DNA of 64,000 bases, taken from positions 1 to 64,000 of the forward strand of contig JACMLM010000032.1 of assembly GCA_014379595.1 (NCBI GenBank), in the 5' to 3' direction. Under the pieces are notes generated by a model, which saw only the letters and a program-made list of their open reading frames with translations, searched no databases and had not been told where the DNA came from. The translations under genes were made by a program, and so were the position numbers. Below are positions 38,586-49,500 of this stretch, piece by piece (within the stretch, counting starts at the first letter, position 1; each line of letters starts with the position of its first letter). The stretch is from Anaerolineales bacterium (GTDB lineage: Bacteria > Chloroflexota > Anaerolineae > Anaerolineales > Villigracilaceae).

Positions 38586-39434
38586 CTACTCTGGCGGAAA
38601 CACTTCTATCACTGTGAAATCCACCCAGAATAATGCTTTGGTATTTGGTACTTCATCAATCAACAGTTGACCTATTTCACCAGGCGGGTCTTCAAGATAC
38701 TTCCACCAGATTCGATCTGCAGGATATCCATATTGAAAACCAACAGGTGCTGGAGCGAATGTTCTTCCCCATTCAGTAAAGTCTCTCATCAGATGTTCAA
38801 ATGACTCGAATTGCTGGCTGTCGTTGACAAAGAGAATCCCATCGCGGAAGGCGGGGGGCATCCATCTTGCATCCCAGTGTTTGAGAAAGAGCCGATAATT
38901 TGGGTTATGTTTTTGAACTGCCTTTACCCAGCGTTCGGCAACTTCGTCTGAGATCGGTGTTCCTTCTGGCCCATCCGTGGACTGATACCATTCCACATCT
39001 ACACCAAAACCGACAACACTAGGATGATGCTTGTATTGATTCAAGACAATATCGATCAATTCATCCATATCAGCATTGCCCGCTTCCACCTGGAGCCAGA
39101 CATCGAATCCCTGCTCATCGAAAGTAGTGAGCAGATCTTCGTTCATATCTACAAAGCCACAGCGGATATTTGGATCTTCCGTTTCACAAGGTAAGTTGAG
39201 ATAAGTTCCATTCCCATTTACGTTGCCCACGATCCAGATCGTGGCTGGCTTTGCACCCGTGAATTTCGTGGCCATTTGTTTGCCAACTTGAGGCCAATAT
39301 TCTGGCCCTGGATTATAGGTTGGGCCATATGTCGAATATCGGAAACCTGCTTCGAGGACCAAATCAACTGGTTTTGCTGGTGCACAGCTTGCGATGAAAA
39401 GAATTGCGAATAGAAGAATTAAGAATCGTTTCAT
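38586..39434 (-). CDS. lipoprotein of unknown function (282 aa)
   Basis: The signal peptide ends in lipobox IASC (Cys about 17). The mature part looks like an alpha/beta, possibly TIM-barrel-type fold with several aromatic and acidic residues (WLQVEAGNADMDELID, VVGFGVDVEWYQ, RLFLKHWDARWMP), suggestive of a glycoside-hydrolase-like protein; no family signature is certain. It lies 16 bp after the ROCO gene on the same strand and is probably co-transcribed with ROCO, LRR-TIR and fni. Confidence 0.6.
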   Translation of the reverse strand: MKRFLILLFAILFIASCAPAKPVDLVLEAGFRYSTYGPTYNPGPEYWPQVGKQMATKFTGAKPATIWIVGNVNGNGTYLNLPCETEDPNIRCGFVDMNEDLLTTFDEQGFDVWLQVEAGNADMDELIDIVLNQYKHHPSVVGFGVDVEWYQSTDGPEGTPISDEVAERWVKAVQKHNPNYRLFLKHWDARWMPPAFRDGILFVNDSQQFESFEHLMRDFTEWGRTFAPAPVGFQYGYPADRIWWKYLEDPPGEIGQLLIDEVPNTKALFWVDFTVIEVFPPE

Positions 39435-39450
39435 ATAATTTCCCTAAGAG

Positions 39451-41607
39451 TTATTTGCGCTTCTTTTTTGATTTCGATCCCAATTGGTTTTTGTCGCCAG
39501 CAAGTATGTTACTGTCTTGTACGTTACAATGAATATGAATTTCCGTTCGGCTAGTATCTATTTCAATTCGTCTTAACACTTTTTTGACTATCAAATCCAC
39601 AATTTGATTTCCCGCTTGCACAGGCACTGATTCGCGACCTTCGCCTGCAAGACGTCGTAGAAATTCTAAGTCAATGGGAGTGGCCTCAGGAGCATTTGGA
39701 AGGGGGATTTTTTCTGTTGCATCAATTTTTGCAATAGTTTTATGAATAGCTGAAAATTCAGCTCGTATGACCGCAAGAAATTCCCTGCGTGTTCTTTTAT
39801 TTCCATTAATCCAAATATAGATTTTTCTGTCTTCCACATCAGCTTTAACCAAAGCCAAGTTATTGCCACTTTTGAGTACGACCCCTGTTCGCCAAATAGT
39901 CTTATAGATAAAAGCATTCATGCGCACGATGAAGCGCGAGATGATACTCGAAGGCAGAACGTTATAGTGGATTTGAAAAGCTAGGGCACCATCCCATTCG
40001 CCTGTGAAGGGCTCATCCTTAGGGAGCAGGTCGGGAATAAGGAAGGATTTGTCGGGTTCAATGTCATAACACAGCTCGAATTTCTTCATCATATCCACGA
40101 TGAACAGACGTTTATTACTCGGATATTCAGGCAGGTTGAGGATACTGTTCAACATGAGAAGGTTGAGCTGGCCCTGATTTTGAAAGAGTTCATGTGAGTT
40201 GAGGATTTTATATACGCCATTGGTAACCCACTGTGGGTTGAGAATGCCAAGATTTTCAAGGCGTGGGTCATCTTGAAAATGTAAAACAACACCCAAGTCA
40301 TGTAAAAACCCAATTAATGTATGCTTACTGATTTCATCCTTGACATCATTTTTATCGCATAGGTCCAGATATTCATCCTGCGTAAAAAAGTTTTTATTCT
40401 TACCTAGTTCTTCCAATTGGGTTTTGACCGCGAACCACGTCTCAGGTAATAGATCGCGGACATGTGGCAGGGTGTCCACCTGTTCCGCGATCTCAGCTTT
40501 GAGCATTTCAATGCCTGCTCCCGTTGCTGCAGAAGTCTCAAGGATCCCCACGATATTTGGATATTTCTTCTGTAAGCCCGTGCGGTCAATATCGAGCGGG
40601 TGCTGGTCGGTCTTGTTGCCGATGATCAGTACAGGCGACTCGCCGCCAAAGGATTGAATGATCTTGAGCCAGTACTCGACGCGGTTTTCCTCCTGCGTCA
40701 AGCGCGCATCCAGAACCAGCAGGTAGAGACTTCGCTTAGTGAGAAAGAATTGGTGAGTGGCATGCATGATTTCTTGCCCACCAAAATCCCAGATATTGAG
40801 GCGGATGGTAGAATCATGATTTTGAATTGAAGAGTTCCCTTTTCCCCAATTTCTAAAAATTGATTCAGGCTGCTTATTACCCCCAATTTGCCACTGCTTA
40901 ATTGATATTCCATCTGTTTTATCTTGGTTTGGATCAAATTTATTATGCAAAATTTGATGAACTACTGACGTTTTGCCAACAGAGCCCTGCCCTATAAGTA
41001 TAAGTTTGAGTTCATTAATTCGTTTTCGTTTTTTATCAATTAAAGAGAAATAATAGTTTAAGATAGCTTGTGGATCATTAATTTTTTCAATAATTTCTGG
41101 AGGAATAGACAGTTGATTTCCTCGTAAATCAAGTAATACTAATTTCTTGAGGTTTAGTAGTTCGGATGGTATTTTATTTATTTCATTATCGCTCAAGTAT
41201 AGTTTTTTTAAGTTTGTGAGCTGACCAATTTCTGGAGGTATTTTTTGTAGTTTATTTCTGGAAATCGAAAGAGTCTCTAGTCTTTTAAGTTTAAATATAG
41301 CAGAAGGGATACTAATGAATTGGTTGTTTAGCAAATAAAGGGTTTTTAAGTTTTGAAGCATTCCAAAGTTGATAGGTATTGATGAAAATTTGTTGAATGA
41401 AAGATCAATTTCTACTAAATTTACAAGCTCTCCAATCTCGTCCGGTAATATTCTTATTTCATGTCTCGGTAAATATAAAAACCTTAGGTTTTTCAAAAGG
41501 CCTATTTCTGCCGGCAATTCTTCAATTTCTTCTTCAAGTAAACCCATGCTCGTAACATTGAGGTTTGCTACTTTTTTTATTGTCTTTATTAATTCAACTT
41601 TGCCCAT
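39451..41607 (-). CDS. LRR-Roc-COR (ROCO) GTPase with C-terminal beta motif (718 aa)
   Basis: Leucine-rich repeats (residues about 25-172; unit LxxLxxLYLxxNxIxxIPxEI) lead through the linker PPEIIEKINDPQAI into a Roc GTPase with P-loop GQGSVGKTS (206-214), switch II DFGGQE, NKTD and SAATGAG. A COR-type dimerisation region follows to about 640. The C-terminus carries EIHIHCNVQDSNILAGDKNQ (39487-39543) and a lysine-rich tail. That motif recurs in the TIR protein at 22993 and the NB-ARC protein at 51551. The ATG at 41607 has GAGGT 8 nt upstream. A nucleotide-controlled signalling scaffold; input and output are unknown. It lies 29 bp after the LRR-TIR gene. Confidence 0.85.
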   Translation of the reverse strand: MGKVELIKTIKKVANLNVTSMGLLEEEIEELPAEIGLLKNLRFLYLPRHEIRILPDEIGELVNLVEIDLSFNKFSSIPINFGMLQNLKTLYLLNNQFISIPSAIFKLKRLETLSISRNKLQKIPPEIGQLTNLKKLYLSDNEINKIPSELLNLKKLVLLDLRGNQLSIPPEIIEKINDPQAILNYYFSLIDKKRKRINELKLILIGQGSVGKTSVVHQILHNKFDPNQDKTDGISIKQWQIGGNKQPESIFRNWGKGNSSIQNHDSTIRLNIWDFGGQEIMHATHQFFLTKRSLYLLVLDARLTQEENRVEYWLKIIQSFGGESPVLIIGNKTDQHPLDIDRTGLQKKYPNIVGILETSAATGAGIEMLKAEIAEQVDTLPHVRDLLPETWFAVKTQLEELGKNKNFFTQDEYLDLCDKNDVKDEISKHTLIGFLHDLGVVLHFQDDPRLENLGILNPQWVTNGVYKILNSHELFQNQGQLNLLMLNSILNLPEYPSNKRLFIVDMMKKFELCYDIEPDKSFLIPDLLPKDEPFTGEWDGALAFQIHYNVLPSSIISRFIVRMNAFIYKTIWRTGVVLKSGNNLALVKADVEDRKIYIWINGNKRTRREFLAVIRAEFSAIHKTIAKIDATEKIPLPNAPEATPIDLEFLRRLAGEGRESVPVQAGNQIVDLIVKKVLRRIEIDTSRTEIHIHCNVQDSNILAGDKNQLGSKSKKKRK

Positions 41608-41636
41608 TTGTCTGTACCTCAAGATATATATCTGTA

Positions 41637-42977
41637 TTATTTGGTTAATCCTAGATTGGTAGCTCGCACAGAAAGAGCCTTTAATAAAAGATTGTAGCCG
41701 TTCTTTTCAAATAATTTTACCCAGTGTCTCTTGCTTAATCTTTGAGGAACTTCGCAACTCTCTAAAAGTGAGGGAATAATAAAGATTGTCCCTTCTGGCT
41801 TTTCTTCTGCTTTATCTAATGCAAATCGAATTTCTTTTTGGACAAATCCTTCTTTAGAAACAGAATTGTTTGATAAACAGATAATAATTGCATCTGAATT
41901 AGCTACAGCTTTTGAAATCTCGTATTCCCAATCTTGACCTGGTAAGAGATTCTTTTCATCTAGCCAAACATCAATACTGTCGTCAATAAGCCTTTTGTAA
42001 AGTTTGCGAATTTGAGGTTTATCATAACTTGAATGGCACAAAAATACACGTAGTTTCCGTTTTGGGGTAGGTGGTCCGCCTCTAAAATATGTCTCAAAAA
42101 TTGCGGCAGGGTCATTTACCTTTTCAAGAATCTCGGGCGATATGGAAAGTGGATTTCCTCTAAGGTCAAGGATTTTGAGCTTCCTAAGATGTGTAAGTTC
42201 TAATGGCAGTTCTGAAATTTCGTTGTCATAATCTGTTTCTCCAGCCCAATAACGAAGTCCTGCACCACCATTGCCTAAATTAAGTTGTCTTAAATTCTTG
42301 AGCTTTGAAATATCGGAGCTAATATTCGTTATGTGATTTTCACCCGCGTACAGCTCTTCAAGATCATTTAAGTTGAATAGTTCATTTGGTATTTCTGTAA
42401 AATCATTTCTGCTTATATCCAGATTTTTCAAATTTGCTAGATTACCAAACTCGGTAGGTAGGCTAGTAAGCAGATTCGCATTTATATCAAACTCTTCGAG
42501 TTGGGTTAGGCTTCCAATTTCTGCTGGCAGGTATTCAATTTGATTCCCCATTATATATAAACCCTCCAAATTGGTTAACTTTGTAATTGCAAATGGGAAG
42601 TAACCTGAATTGTTATCGTCAAAGTCTAGTTGCTTCAAACTTTTTAAATTAGCAAATTCAAGAGGCAAATCCCTTATCTGATTGAAGTCCAGATTGAGTA
42701 TTTCTAGCGAGACTAAATTGCCAATTTCTCTTGGTAATGTTTGTAACTTATTGTCTAAGAGATTTAGCTCTTTGAGGCTTCCTAGCAAACCAATTTCTTT
42801 TGGTAAAGACTTTAAGCCAACACTTTCAAGGTCTAATTTTTCTAGCCAGGTAAGGTGGCCAATTTCTGTGGGTAGTTTTTCTAAATTCATTTCCGTTAGA
42901 TCAAGTTCAGTTTCCCTTAAACGAATAACACTTTCGATCCGTTCTAGCGCGATCTGTTCATGTGTTTTTTCTTCCAT
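41637..42977 (-). CDS. LRR-TIR protein (446 aa)
   Basis: About eleven leucine-rich repeats (residues 24-280) end in PEILEKVNDPAAIFETYF, the same cap-and-linker as in the neighbouring ROCO protein. Instead of Roc-COR a TIR domain follows (residues 308-446): LRVFLCHSSYDK, WLDEKNLLPGQDWE, AIIICLSNNSVSKEGF. Glu382 in VQKEIRFALD matches the NADase glutamate. The TIR resembles that of the 22993 protein (C-termini RATNLGLTK and RAENLGIKI). It lacks the beta motif. Probably an LRR sensor with an NAD-consuming or signalling output; 16 bp after fni. Confidence 0.85.
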   Translation of the reverse strand: MEEKTHEQIALERIESVIRLRETELDLTEMNLEKLPTEIGHLTWLEKLDLESVGLKSLPKEIGLLGSLKELNLLDNKLQTLPREIGNLVSLEILNLDFNQIRDLPLEFANLKSLKQLDFDDNNSGYFPFAITKLTNLEGLYIMGNQIEYLPAEIGSLTQLEEFDINANLLTSLPTEFGNLANLKNLDISRNDFTEIPNELFNLNDLEELYAGENHITNISSDISKLKNLRQLNLGNGGAGLRYWAGETDYDNEISELPLELTHLRKLKILDLRGNPLSISPEILEKVNDPAAIFETYFRGGPPTPKRKLRVFLCHSSYDKPQIRKLYKRLIDDSIDVWLDEKNLLPGQDWEYEISKAVANSDAIIICLSNNSVSKEGFVQKEIRFALDKAEEKPEGTIFIIPSLLESCEVPQRLSKRHWVKLFEKNGYNLLLKALSVRATNLGLTK

Positions 42978-42993
42978 GTTTGTTCCTGATGAT

Positions 42994-44028
42994 TCACTGT
43001 GGATCGTTTACTAATTTCCCAACCTTCAAACCTTCCAACGTTCCAACTCCGGCTGCAAACATTGCAACCTCAATTTGTCTCTTAGTCAACTTCATCATCT
43101 CAGCGGCTTTCTCTGTTGAAATCGCCGCTGCTTTCAAGAAATTCCCAGCCATTCCTCCAAGTGTCGCGCCTAATGCAATGCACTTGGCGATGTCGAGTCC
43201 GTCTTTGATTCCGCCGCTGGCGAAGATGGTCATTTCAGGAACGGCTTTCTTTACATTCAAAATTGATTCCGATGTTGGGATTCCCCAGCCAACAAATGTG
43301 GCCGCAAGTTGACGAGTGAATTCATCTGGCGCGCGGTGCATTTCTACTTGTGACCAGCTTGTCCCGCCTGCGCCTGCCACGTCAATAGCTTGCACGCCAC
43401 AATCAGATAATAACTTTGCACTGCGTTCTGAGATTCCCCAGCCAACTTCTTTCGCAATCACGGGCACTTCTAATTTTTTACAAACTTCCTCGATCTTCTT
43501 TGCAAGACCTTCAAAGTTTGTATCACCCGCATCTTGTACGGCTTCCTGCACTGGATTCAAATGTAAATACAAAGCATCTGCCTGGATCATATCCACTGCT
43601 TTTTTGCATTCATCAATCCCATAGCCATAATTGAATTGCACAGCGCCGAGATTCGCAAATAATAAAATATCTGCTGCAACTCTGCGTACTTGAAATGTAG
43701 AGGCTTGTTCAGGATGTTCAATTGCAGCGCGTTGGCTCCCAACTCCCATGGCAATGCCACATTCCTGGGCTGCTTCGGCGAGTCGCAGGTTGATTGTCTC
43801 TGCTTCACTCGTCCCGCCGGTCATGGAGCTGACGAGGATGGGCGAATTTAATTTTTTACCGAACAGGCTGAGGCTTGTGTCGATTCGGTTTAGATCCAGC
43901 TCAGGTAATGCCTCGTGAATGAAGCGATAGTTTTCGAGTCCAGTCGTCAACGCAGAGCGGACATCCTGCTCCAAATTGATTTTGATGTGATCTGCTTTTC
44001 TTTGGTCTATGGGCGCAACTTTTGTCAT
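42994..44028 (-). CDS. fni: type 2 isopentenyl-diphosphate delta-isomerase (344 aa)
   Basis: FMN- and NADPH-dependent interconversion of IPP and DMAPP. Matches include [14 protein letters not shown] at the N-terminus, [39 protein letters not shown] and [21 protein letters not shown] (phosphate/FMN-binding TIM-barrel region). Full length. First gene of a possible operon with LRR-TIR, ROCO and the lipoprotein, which places signalling genes behind an essential isoprenoid gene. Confidence 0.93.
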   Translation of the reverse strand: MTKVAPIDQRKADHIKINLEQDVRSALTTGLENYRFIHEALPELDLNRIDTSLSLFGKKLNSPILVSSMTGGTSEAETINLRLAEAAQECGIAMGVGSQRAAIEHPEQASTFQVRRVAADILLFANLGAVQFNYGYGIDECKKAVDMIQADALYLHLNPVQEAVQDAGDTNFEGLAKKIEEVCKKLEVPVIAKEVGWGISERSAKLLSDCGVQAIDVAGAGGTSWSQVEMHRAPDEFTRQLAATFVGWGIPTSESILNVKKAVPEMTIFASGGIKDGLDIAKCIALGATLGGMAGNFLKAAAISTEKAAEMMKLTKRQIEVAMFAAGVGTLEGLKVGKLVNDPQ

Positions 44029-44065
44029 GGGGGGGTGTTCCTGAGTGTGATAGACTAATAATGGC

Positions 44066-44093
44066 TTGACAACGGTTTATATACCGATAGAAT
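44066..44093 (+). promoter_or_regulatory. sigma70-type promoter of acpP
   Basis: TTGACA (44066-44071) and TAGAAT (44088-44093) with 16-bp spacing lie 32 nt upstream of the acpP start codon. The same hexamer pair occurs in front of the ABC exporter (38440-38468). Confidence 0.7.
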
Positions 44094-44125
44094 AAAGCCA
44101 ATCAAATTTAAAACAGGAGGTTGTC

Positions 44126-44362
44126 ATGTCTGACACATATACTGAACTCAAAGGGATCGTGAAAGATTTACTCGGTGCAGATGAGGCGAAGATCACGCCT
44201 GAAGCCCGTTTCCGCGAGGACCTTGAAGCTGATTCACTCGATCTCGTTGAGCTGATCATGGCTTTTGAAGATAAGTTCGGCGCCGAAATTTCTGACGAAG
44301 CTGCTCAGAAGATCACGACAGTGGGCGAAGCCGTTGCATATATTGATGCAAACAAAAAGTAA
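44126..44362 (+). CDS. acpP: acyl carrier protein (78 aa)
   Basis: Carries the growing fatty acid on 4'-phosphopantetheine attached to Ser37 in the motif [16 protein letters not shown]. Acidic four-helix protein of normal length. AGGAGG lies 5 nt before the ATG. Monocistronic between its own promoter and a strong terminator. Confidence 0.96.
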   Translation: MSDTYTELKGIVKDLLGADEAKITPEARFREDLEADSLDLVELIMAFEDKFGAEISDEAAQKITTVGEAVAYIDANKK

Positions 44363-44384
44363 TTAATGTAGGGTGATTATAACG

Positions 44385-44426
44385 TAGAGCCGCCTGACTT
44401 TTGGTCATGGCGGCTCTATTGTTTTT
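44385..44426 (+). terminator. intrinsic terminator of acpP
   Basis: TAGAGCCGCC (44385-44394) pairs with GGCGGCTCTA (44409-44418), extended by TGAC/GTCA inside the loop, and is followed by TTGTTTTT. It is about 22 nt after the acpP stop. Confidence 0.92.
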
Positions 44427-44431
44427 AAATA

Positions 44432-44476
44432 AATGATTGTGTAGGGGCGGGGTTACCCCGCCCCTACACAATCATT
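44432..44476. repeat. perfect 21-bp GC hairpin overlapping the sucD stop
   Basis: Arms at 44432-44452 and 44456-44476 are perfectly complementary with a TTA loop; the core is TAGGGGCGGGG/CCCCGCCCCTA. The right arm includes two bases of the sucD stop codon (44475-44477). The core resembles the smaller hairpin at 13216-13234. It can act as the sucCD terminator or be a mobile palindrome of the 'gtaggggcg' type. Confidence 0.88.
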
Positions 44477-45335
44477 AAAACAACGTAGGAATTTCTTCTG
44501 GGTGTTTGGCAACTTTCACGCCAGCGGCTTCGAGCGCTTTGATCTTATCTGCGGCTGTGCCTGCTCCGCCTTCGATGATCGCACCAGCGTGCCCCATCCG
44601 TTTGCCGGGAGGAGCGGTTTGCCCTGCAATGAAGCCTGCTACAGGCTTGGTCATTTTGGTTGCAATATATTCTGCGGCTTTTTCTTCCTCATTTCCGCCG
44701 ATCTCGCCGATCATAATAACTTTTTCAGTTTTAGGATCATGCTCGAACATCATCAACACATCGCGGAAGTTCGTGCCATTGACCGGATCACCGCCAATGC
44801 CAACGCAGGTGGATGCACCCATGCCCAGATTCTTCATGGCGTAAAGTACTTCATAGGTCAATGTGCCAGAGCGTGAGACCACACCGATATTTCCAGCGAT
44901 TGCAATATCACCGGGGATAATGCCAACTTTTGCTTCGCCGGGAGTTAATAAACCGGGGCAATTCGGACCGATAAGACGTACTTTTTTCTGGTCAAGATAA
45001 TTGCGCACGCGCATCATATCCTGTACGGGTACGCCTTCAGTAATACAAATAATTAGTGGAATACCTGCATCTGCCGCTTCATACATGGCATCCGGTGCAA
45101 AACGCGCAGGGACAAAAATGATGGTTGCATTGGCATCTGTTGTTTCTTTTGCTGCTTTGATCGAATCAAAGACTGGAAGCTTGCCGTCCAGGACCCATTC
45201 GCCGCCTTTGCCCGGGGTCACACCGCCGACAACGTTCGTTCCATATTCAACCATTTGCGTGGTGTGAAATAAACCTTCGTTACCGGTAATGCCTTGAACA
45301 AGCAGGCGTGTATTTTTATCTACTAGGATACTCAT
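44475..45335 (-). CDS. sucD: succinyl-CoA synthetase, alpha subunit (286 aa)
   Basis: TCA-cycle enzyme subunit that binds CoA and carries the phosphohistidine. Visible: [13 protein letters not shown] at the N-terminus, CoA-binding [23 protein letters not shown] and the active-site region [18 protein letters not shown]. Full length. Second gene of sucCD, 4 bp after sucC. Confidence 0.96.
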   Translation of the reverse strand: MSILVDKNTRLLVQGITGNEGLFHTTQMVEYGTNVVGGVTPGKGGEWVLDGKLPVFDSIKAAKETTDANATIIFVPARFAPDAMYEAADAGIPLIICITEGVPVQDMMRVRNYLDQKKVRLIGPNCPGLLTPGEAKVGIIPGDIAIAGNIGVVSRSGTLTYEVLYAMKNLGMGASTCVGIGGDPVNGTNFRDVLMMFEHDPKTEKVIMIGEIGGNEEEKAAEYIATKMTKPVAGFIAGQTAPPGKRMGHAGAIIEGGAGTAADKIKALEAAGVKVAKHPEEIPTLF

Positions 45336-45339
45336 GAAA

Positions 45340-46479
45340 TTATTTCCCTTTTTTTGCGGCTGCTACAGATTTTTTCGCCGCATCTGCCAGAGTTTCAGCA
45401 GTGATCATATTTGCATTCTCAAGCAGCTTGCGTCCCTCTTCAGCATTTGTACCGACTAAACGAACTACCATCGGAACCTTGGGCTTCACTTCTTCCATGG
45501 CCGCTAAAATTCCGCGTGCAACTTCGTCACAGCGTGTGATGCCGCCAAAGATATTAAACAATATGGCTTTTACATTCGGATCAGAAAGAATAATGCGCAT
45601 GGCCGCGGCTACTTTTTCTGCGCTCGCACCGCCGCCTACATCGAGGAAGTTGGCTGGTTCGCCGCCGAAGAGTTTGATCACGTCCATGCTGGTCATTGCG
45701 AGACCTGCACCGTTGACCATACAGCCAATGTCTCCATCGAGCTTGATGAAGGACAATCCATATTTGCGGGCTTCAATTTCAGAGGGCGCATCTTCATCTG
45801 TATCACGCATTTCATTCAAGGCAGGCTGACGATAGAGAGCGTTGTCATCGATCATCATCTTGCCATCGAGCGCGATCATCTTCTTATCTTTCGTGATCAC
45901 CAGCGGATTGATCTCTGCCAATGAAGCATCTGTCTCTTTATAGACGTTCCACAAGTTCATAGCGATCTTTACGAAATCTTTCCAATACTCGCGCGGCAAA
46001 TCAATTGCTATTGCCACATCACGTGCCTGATATTCTCTTAAGCCAAGCAATGGATCAATATGAACTTTGATGATCTTTTCGGGAGTCTTTATTGCTACTT
46101 CTTCAATATCGATGCCGCCTGCGGCAGAAGCAATGATGACAGGCTTCTTCGCGGCGCGGTCATCTGTGATGGCAAAGTAAATTTCCTGGTCAATGGCAGA
46201 TGCCTCATCCACAAGGACCTTGCGAACGGGGAGTCCTTTGATGTCCATGCCGAGGATCTGTCTGGCAAGCTGTTCGGCTTCGGCAGGATCTTTGGCAAGT
46301 TTTACGCCGCCTGCTTTACCGCGTCCGCCTACCAGTACTTGCGATTTAATAACAACGCGGCCACCAAGCTCTTCTGCAATTTGTCTTGCTTCTTGAGGGG
46401 TGGCCGCAACCCTTCCCCTGGGGATCGGAATGCCGTATTTTGAAAAAATTGTTTTTGATTGGTATTCGTGGAGTTTCAT
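45340..46479 (-). CDS. sucC: succinyl-CoA synthetase, beta subunit (379 aa)
   Basis: ATP-grasp subunit of succinyl-CoA synthetase: [21 protein letters not shown] at the N-terminus, nucleotide-binding [15 protein letters not shown], metal-binding AEINPLV and [18 protein letters not shown]. Full length with a short alanine/lysine-rich tail. Together with sucD it gives the ligase for substrate-level phosphorylation in the TCA cycle. Confidence 0.96.
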   Translation of the reverse strand: MKLHEYQSKTIFSKYGIPIPRGRVAATPQEARQIAEELGGRVVIKSQVLVGGRGKAGGVKLAKDPAEAEQLARQILGMDIKGLPVRKVLVDEASAIDQEIYFAITDDRAAKKPVIIASAAGGIDIEEVAIKTPEKIIKVHIDPLLGLREYQARDVAIAIDLPREYWKDFVKIAMNLWNVYKETDASLAEINPLVITKDKKMIALDGKMMIDDNALYRQPALNEMRDTDEDAPSEIEARKYGLSFIKLDGDIGCMVNGAGLAMTSMDVIKLFGGEPANFLDVGGGASAEKVAAAMRIILSDPNVKAILFNIFGGITRCDEVARGILAAMEEVKPKVPMVVRLVGTNAEEGRKLLENANMITAETLADAAKKSVAAAKKGK

Positions 46480-46544
46480 TATGCTCTCTTCGTGATTGTT
46501 TTGTGAAAAGCCCGGCGATTATACCACCATAAAAATTTGCAACA

Positions 46545-46585
46545 ATAAAAGACCCGCAGACTATTTTTATCTGCGGGTCTTTTAT
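46545..46585 (-). terminator. intrinsic terminator after the Agl23-like gene
   Basis: A 16-bp perfect stem (46545-46560 with 46570-46585, core GACCCGCAGA/TCTGCGGGTC) with a 9-nt loop lies 8 nt after the stop codon and ends in TTTTAT. It separates the large glycosyltransferase gene from sucC. Confidence 0.92.
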
Positions 46586-46592
46586 AAAAAAC

Positions 46593-49500
46593 TTAAGGTA
46601 ATGTAAATCTCATCAAACGATTATTTACACTATCCGTCACCCATACATGGCCTTCATTATCTATGGCAATGCCTGAGGCAAGACCAAAGCTTGAATTGCT
46701 ATCGCCGAAATCACCCCAGGTGCGAATCAATTCGCCGTTCGGGTCAAATTCCATGACGCGGTATGCATCAGGATCTGTAATGAAAACATGCAGATCATCA
46801 TTGACTGCGATAAACGGTTTGTTTTCCAACGATTGAGTGAACCAACCGTACACGTCCCATTGTTTTTCAGGAATGAAGGACAGAACTCCATCAGTTTCGA
46901 ATGGAGTAAAGGTCTGCACACGTTGATTCCATGTGTCTACTACATAAACGGTTCCACTTTTATCAACTGTGATGCCGACTGGTTCATCAAATAGACCCGG
47001 CTCCAAGCCCGCGCCGCCAAATTGAGTGATGAATTCGCCGTTCGAGTCAAACACAACGATGCGCTTGTTCCCGGTATCAGTAACAAATACGCGTCCCTGA
47101 GAGTCTACTGCTATTCCACGCGGGCCGTAAAATGGTGTATCGATGTTATCGAGCGGATAAGAAGTCCACATCTCAATGAATTTGCCGCTGGCTGTAAATT
47201 TTTGAACTCGAAAGTTCCAGGTATCGGTTACATAGACACTTCCATCCGGCCCAACAGCAACTCCCCAAGGTTCGTTGAAAGTTGATGGAGCTGCATCGGG
47301 CATGGGACTGCTGGGATCCGTTCCGGATGTTGTGCCCCATTGATGGAGAATGCCGCCGCTCGAGTCGAAATGAATAATGCGGTTGTTGCGTGAATCTGCC
47401 ACATATATAGTCCCATCTTTTGCGAAAGCTAGTGAACGCGGTGCGTTCAAAGGAATTTGATCTGCGTTGGCATCCAAAATAAGATCAGCTGGGAGCAAAA
47501 TATATTTGCCTTCGGTTGGGTCTTCGACAGTTTCAAGCGGACTCGGTGCTATGCCATAGTTCCATATTTGGGAGGCAACATCCTGACGAATATACAAGCG
47601 CATCTTATCTGAAGGATTCCAATTGCTAATTGTCAGATCTTCACGGCCCTTGGCTTGTGCATATAAGGTGTAATCACGGTTGAGCCATATTTGGATAATG
47701 CCCGCTCGAATAGCAGGATTAGTAAATCCTTCGCAAAATGGTGTGTAATCTTTGGATTTGATTAATTTTAAAACACTCAACAAACCGCTGCATGCATAAT
47801 CTGCAGGGAACGGTTCTTCTGCATTACGATCAAATGACATACTGAAATAATCCTGCATTGGCCACCACATACGGATGTAATCAATGCGGTAATAGCCCGG
47901 GCCTAGCGCAGTTTCGATGCTGTCAAAATTCTTTTCGTCAACGATCACGACGACTGATTCACGTATTGAACGTGTGGGCTTGTCGAACGAGCGCTGATTG
48001 GTGAAGTCACGCAGATACCAAACAAAAGGCCATGAAACGCCCGTATCGGGCGAACTGGCGTCATAGGCAAGGGAGACGCCCATTCCGCCTGTGGTTCGTT
48101 GGGATATTTCCTCTGCCTGACTGATTATTTCTTTAATACCTGTTGCACCGTGTGCATAGACAAGGAACTCAGTTGCCTCGTCATAAGTGATATAGGAAGC
48201 GCGGAATGCTGCGCGAGCTGTAAGCACAGCGAGAAATCCGAAGAATACGAGAACAAAGACATGCCTGATCTCGCTAAAGGTCCATTCCTTAAATAGATAG
48301 GTGACGCCAATTGCACTTAGGATGGCAATGACTGTTGGTAAAAGGAATGCACTCGTTGCCTGTAACTGGTCCAGCTCCTGTCCTTGAAACGGGGGAGTGG
48401 ACCCACCCAAGGCGAGGAGCATTCCCATAATGCTAACCACAAATATTGCAAGTGCCGCTAGTGTCAGCGGAATGCGTTGTTCTTTTAATTTTTCCCAGTT
48501 GGTTGTATCAATAATGCGCCCCAATGCCCAGCCTGTGATCAGGATCATGGGCCAGGCTATGTGAAGCGTGAGCCACGGCATTCTTTCACCTGCATAGGTG
48601 AATGCAGCGATACTTATAAAACTCCAGAAGACAAGCAGACTAAATGTATTCGGATAATTCTTTTCTTCCGTATAAACAATCTCTTCTGATTCTTGTGACT
48701 CAAGCAGGCCGATGACCTCATCGTCATTAACAACATCTTCTTCAATAGTATTAAGTTTTGGCTTTCTTCTGAACCCAAGAAAGAGAGCAAGGATCAATCC
48801 AAGCGCGGGTAGGAATTCGTAAATTGGAACTTGAACCAGTATATAGTAATACCACGGCTGACTTCCGCGTTCTACATCTTGTTGAACGATCCAATATCCA
48901 AGAGAGCCAATGACGCCTGTGAAAAAGCCATCGCTGTTTGTGAAGACGGTTGTATATAAAATGGTAAATGGAACCCAAAAGATCAAGGCGATCTTTAACC
49001 ATTTTTCTTTATTCCACAACACGCCTATTACAGCGGAAAGAGCGAACATGAGAATTAAAAGCCCTACGATAGTCAGAATGGATTTTATATCTCCGGACAA
49101 TGCCTGAACTTCAGGCGCAGTTGTGGGAATGGCAATATGCAGCCAGCGCTCCATGACCTTAATAACAAAGGCTGAACCCATCGGAAGGACAATGGTTCCT
49201 AGAACCATCAACAAGTCAAACGAGCGTTCATTACGTAGGCGTTCCCATGTATAGCCTCGTATTAGGAAGAAAGCTGCAACAACGATCGCGATCACAACAA
49301 ATAGAGCGAGGATCAATGTTGGAGAAATAGAAGCAGTTTCCGGCGCGGCCAGAGGCGATTCTGTTAGTGCGGGATCGCTCGGTAGGGCAGTCTCAGCTCC
49401 AGTGAGAGTTGAAACGTCGCGTGTGTAGAGTCCATATCCTACGGTAAGACCTGCCAACAGGACCGTGATACCAAGCGTGATAATAAAAGAGCGGTAATCT

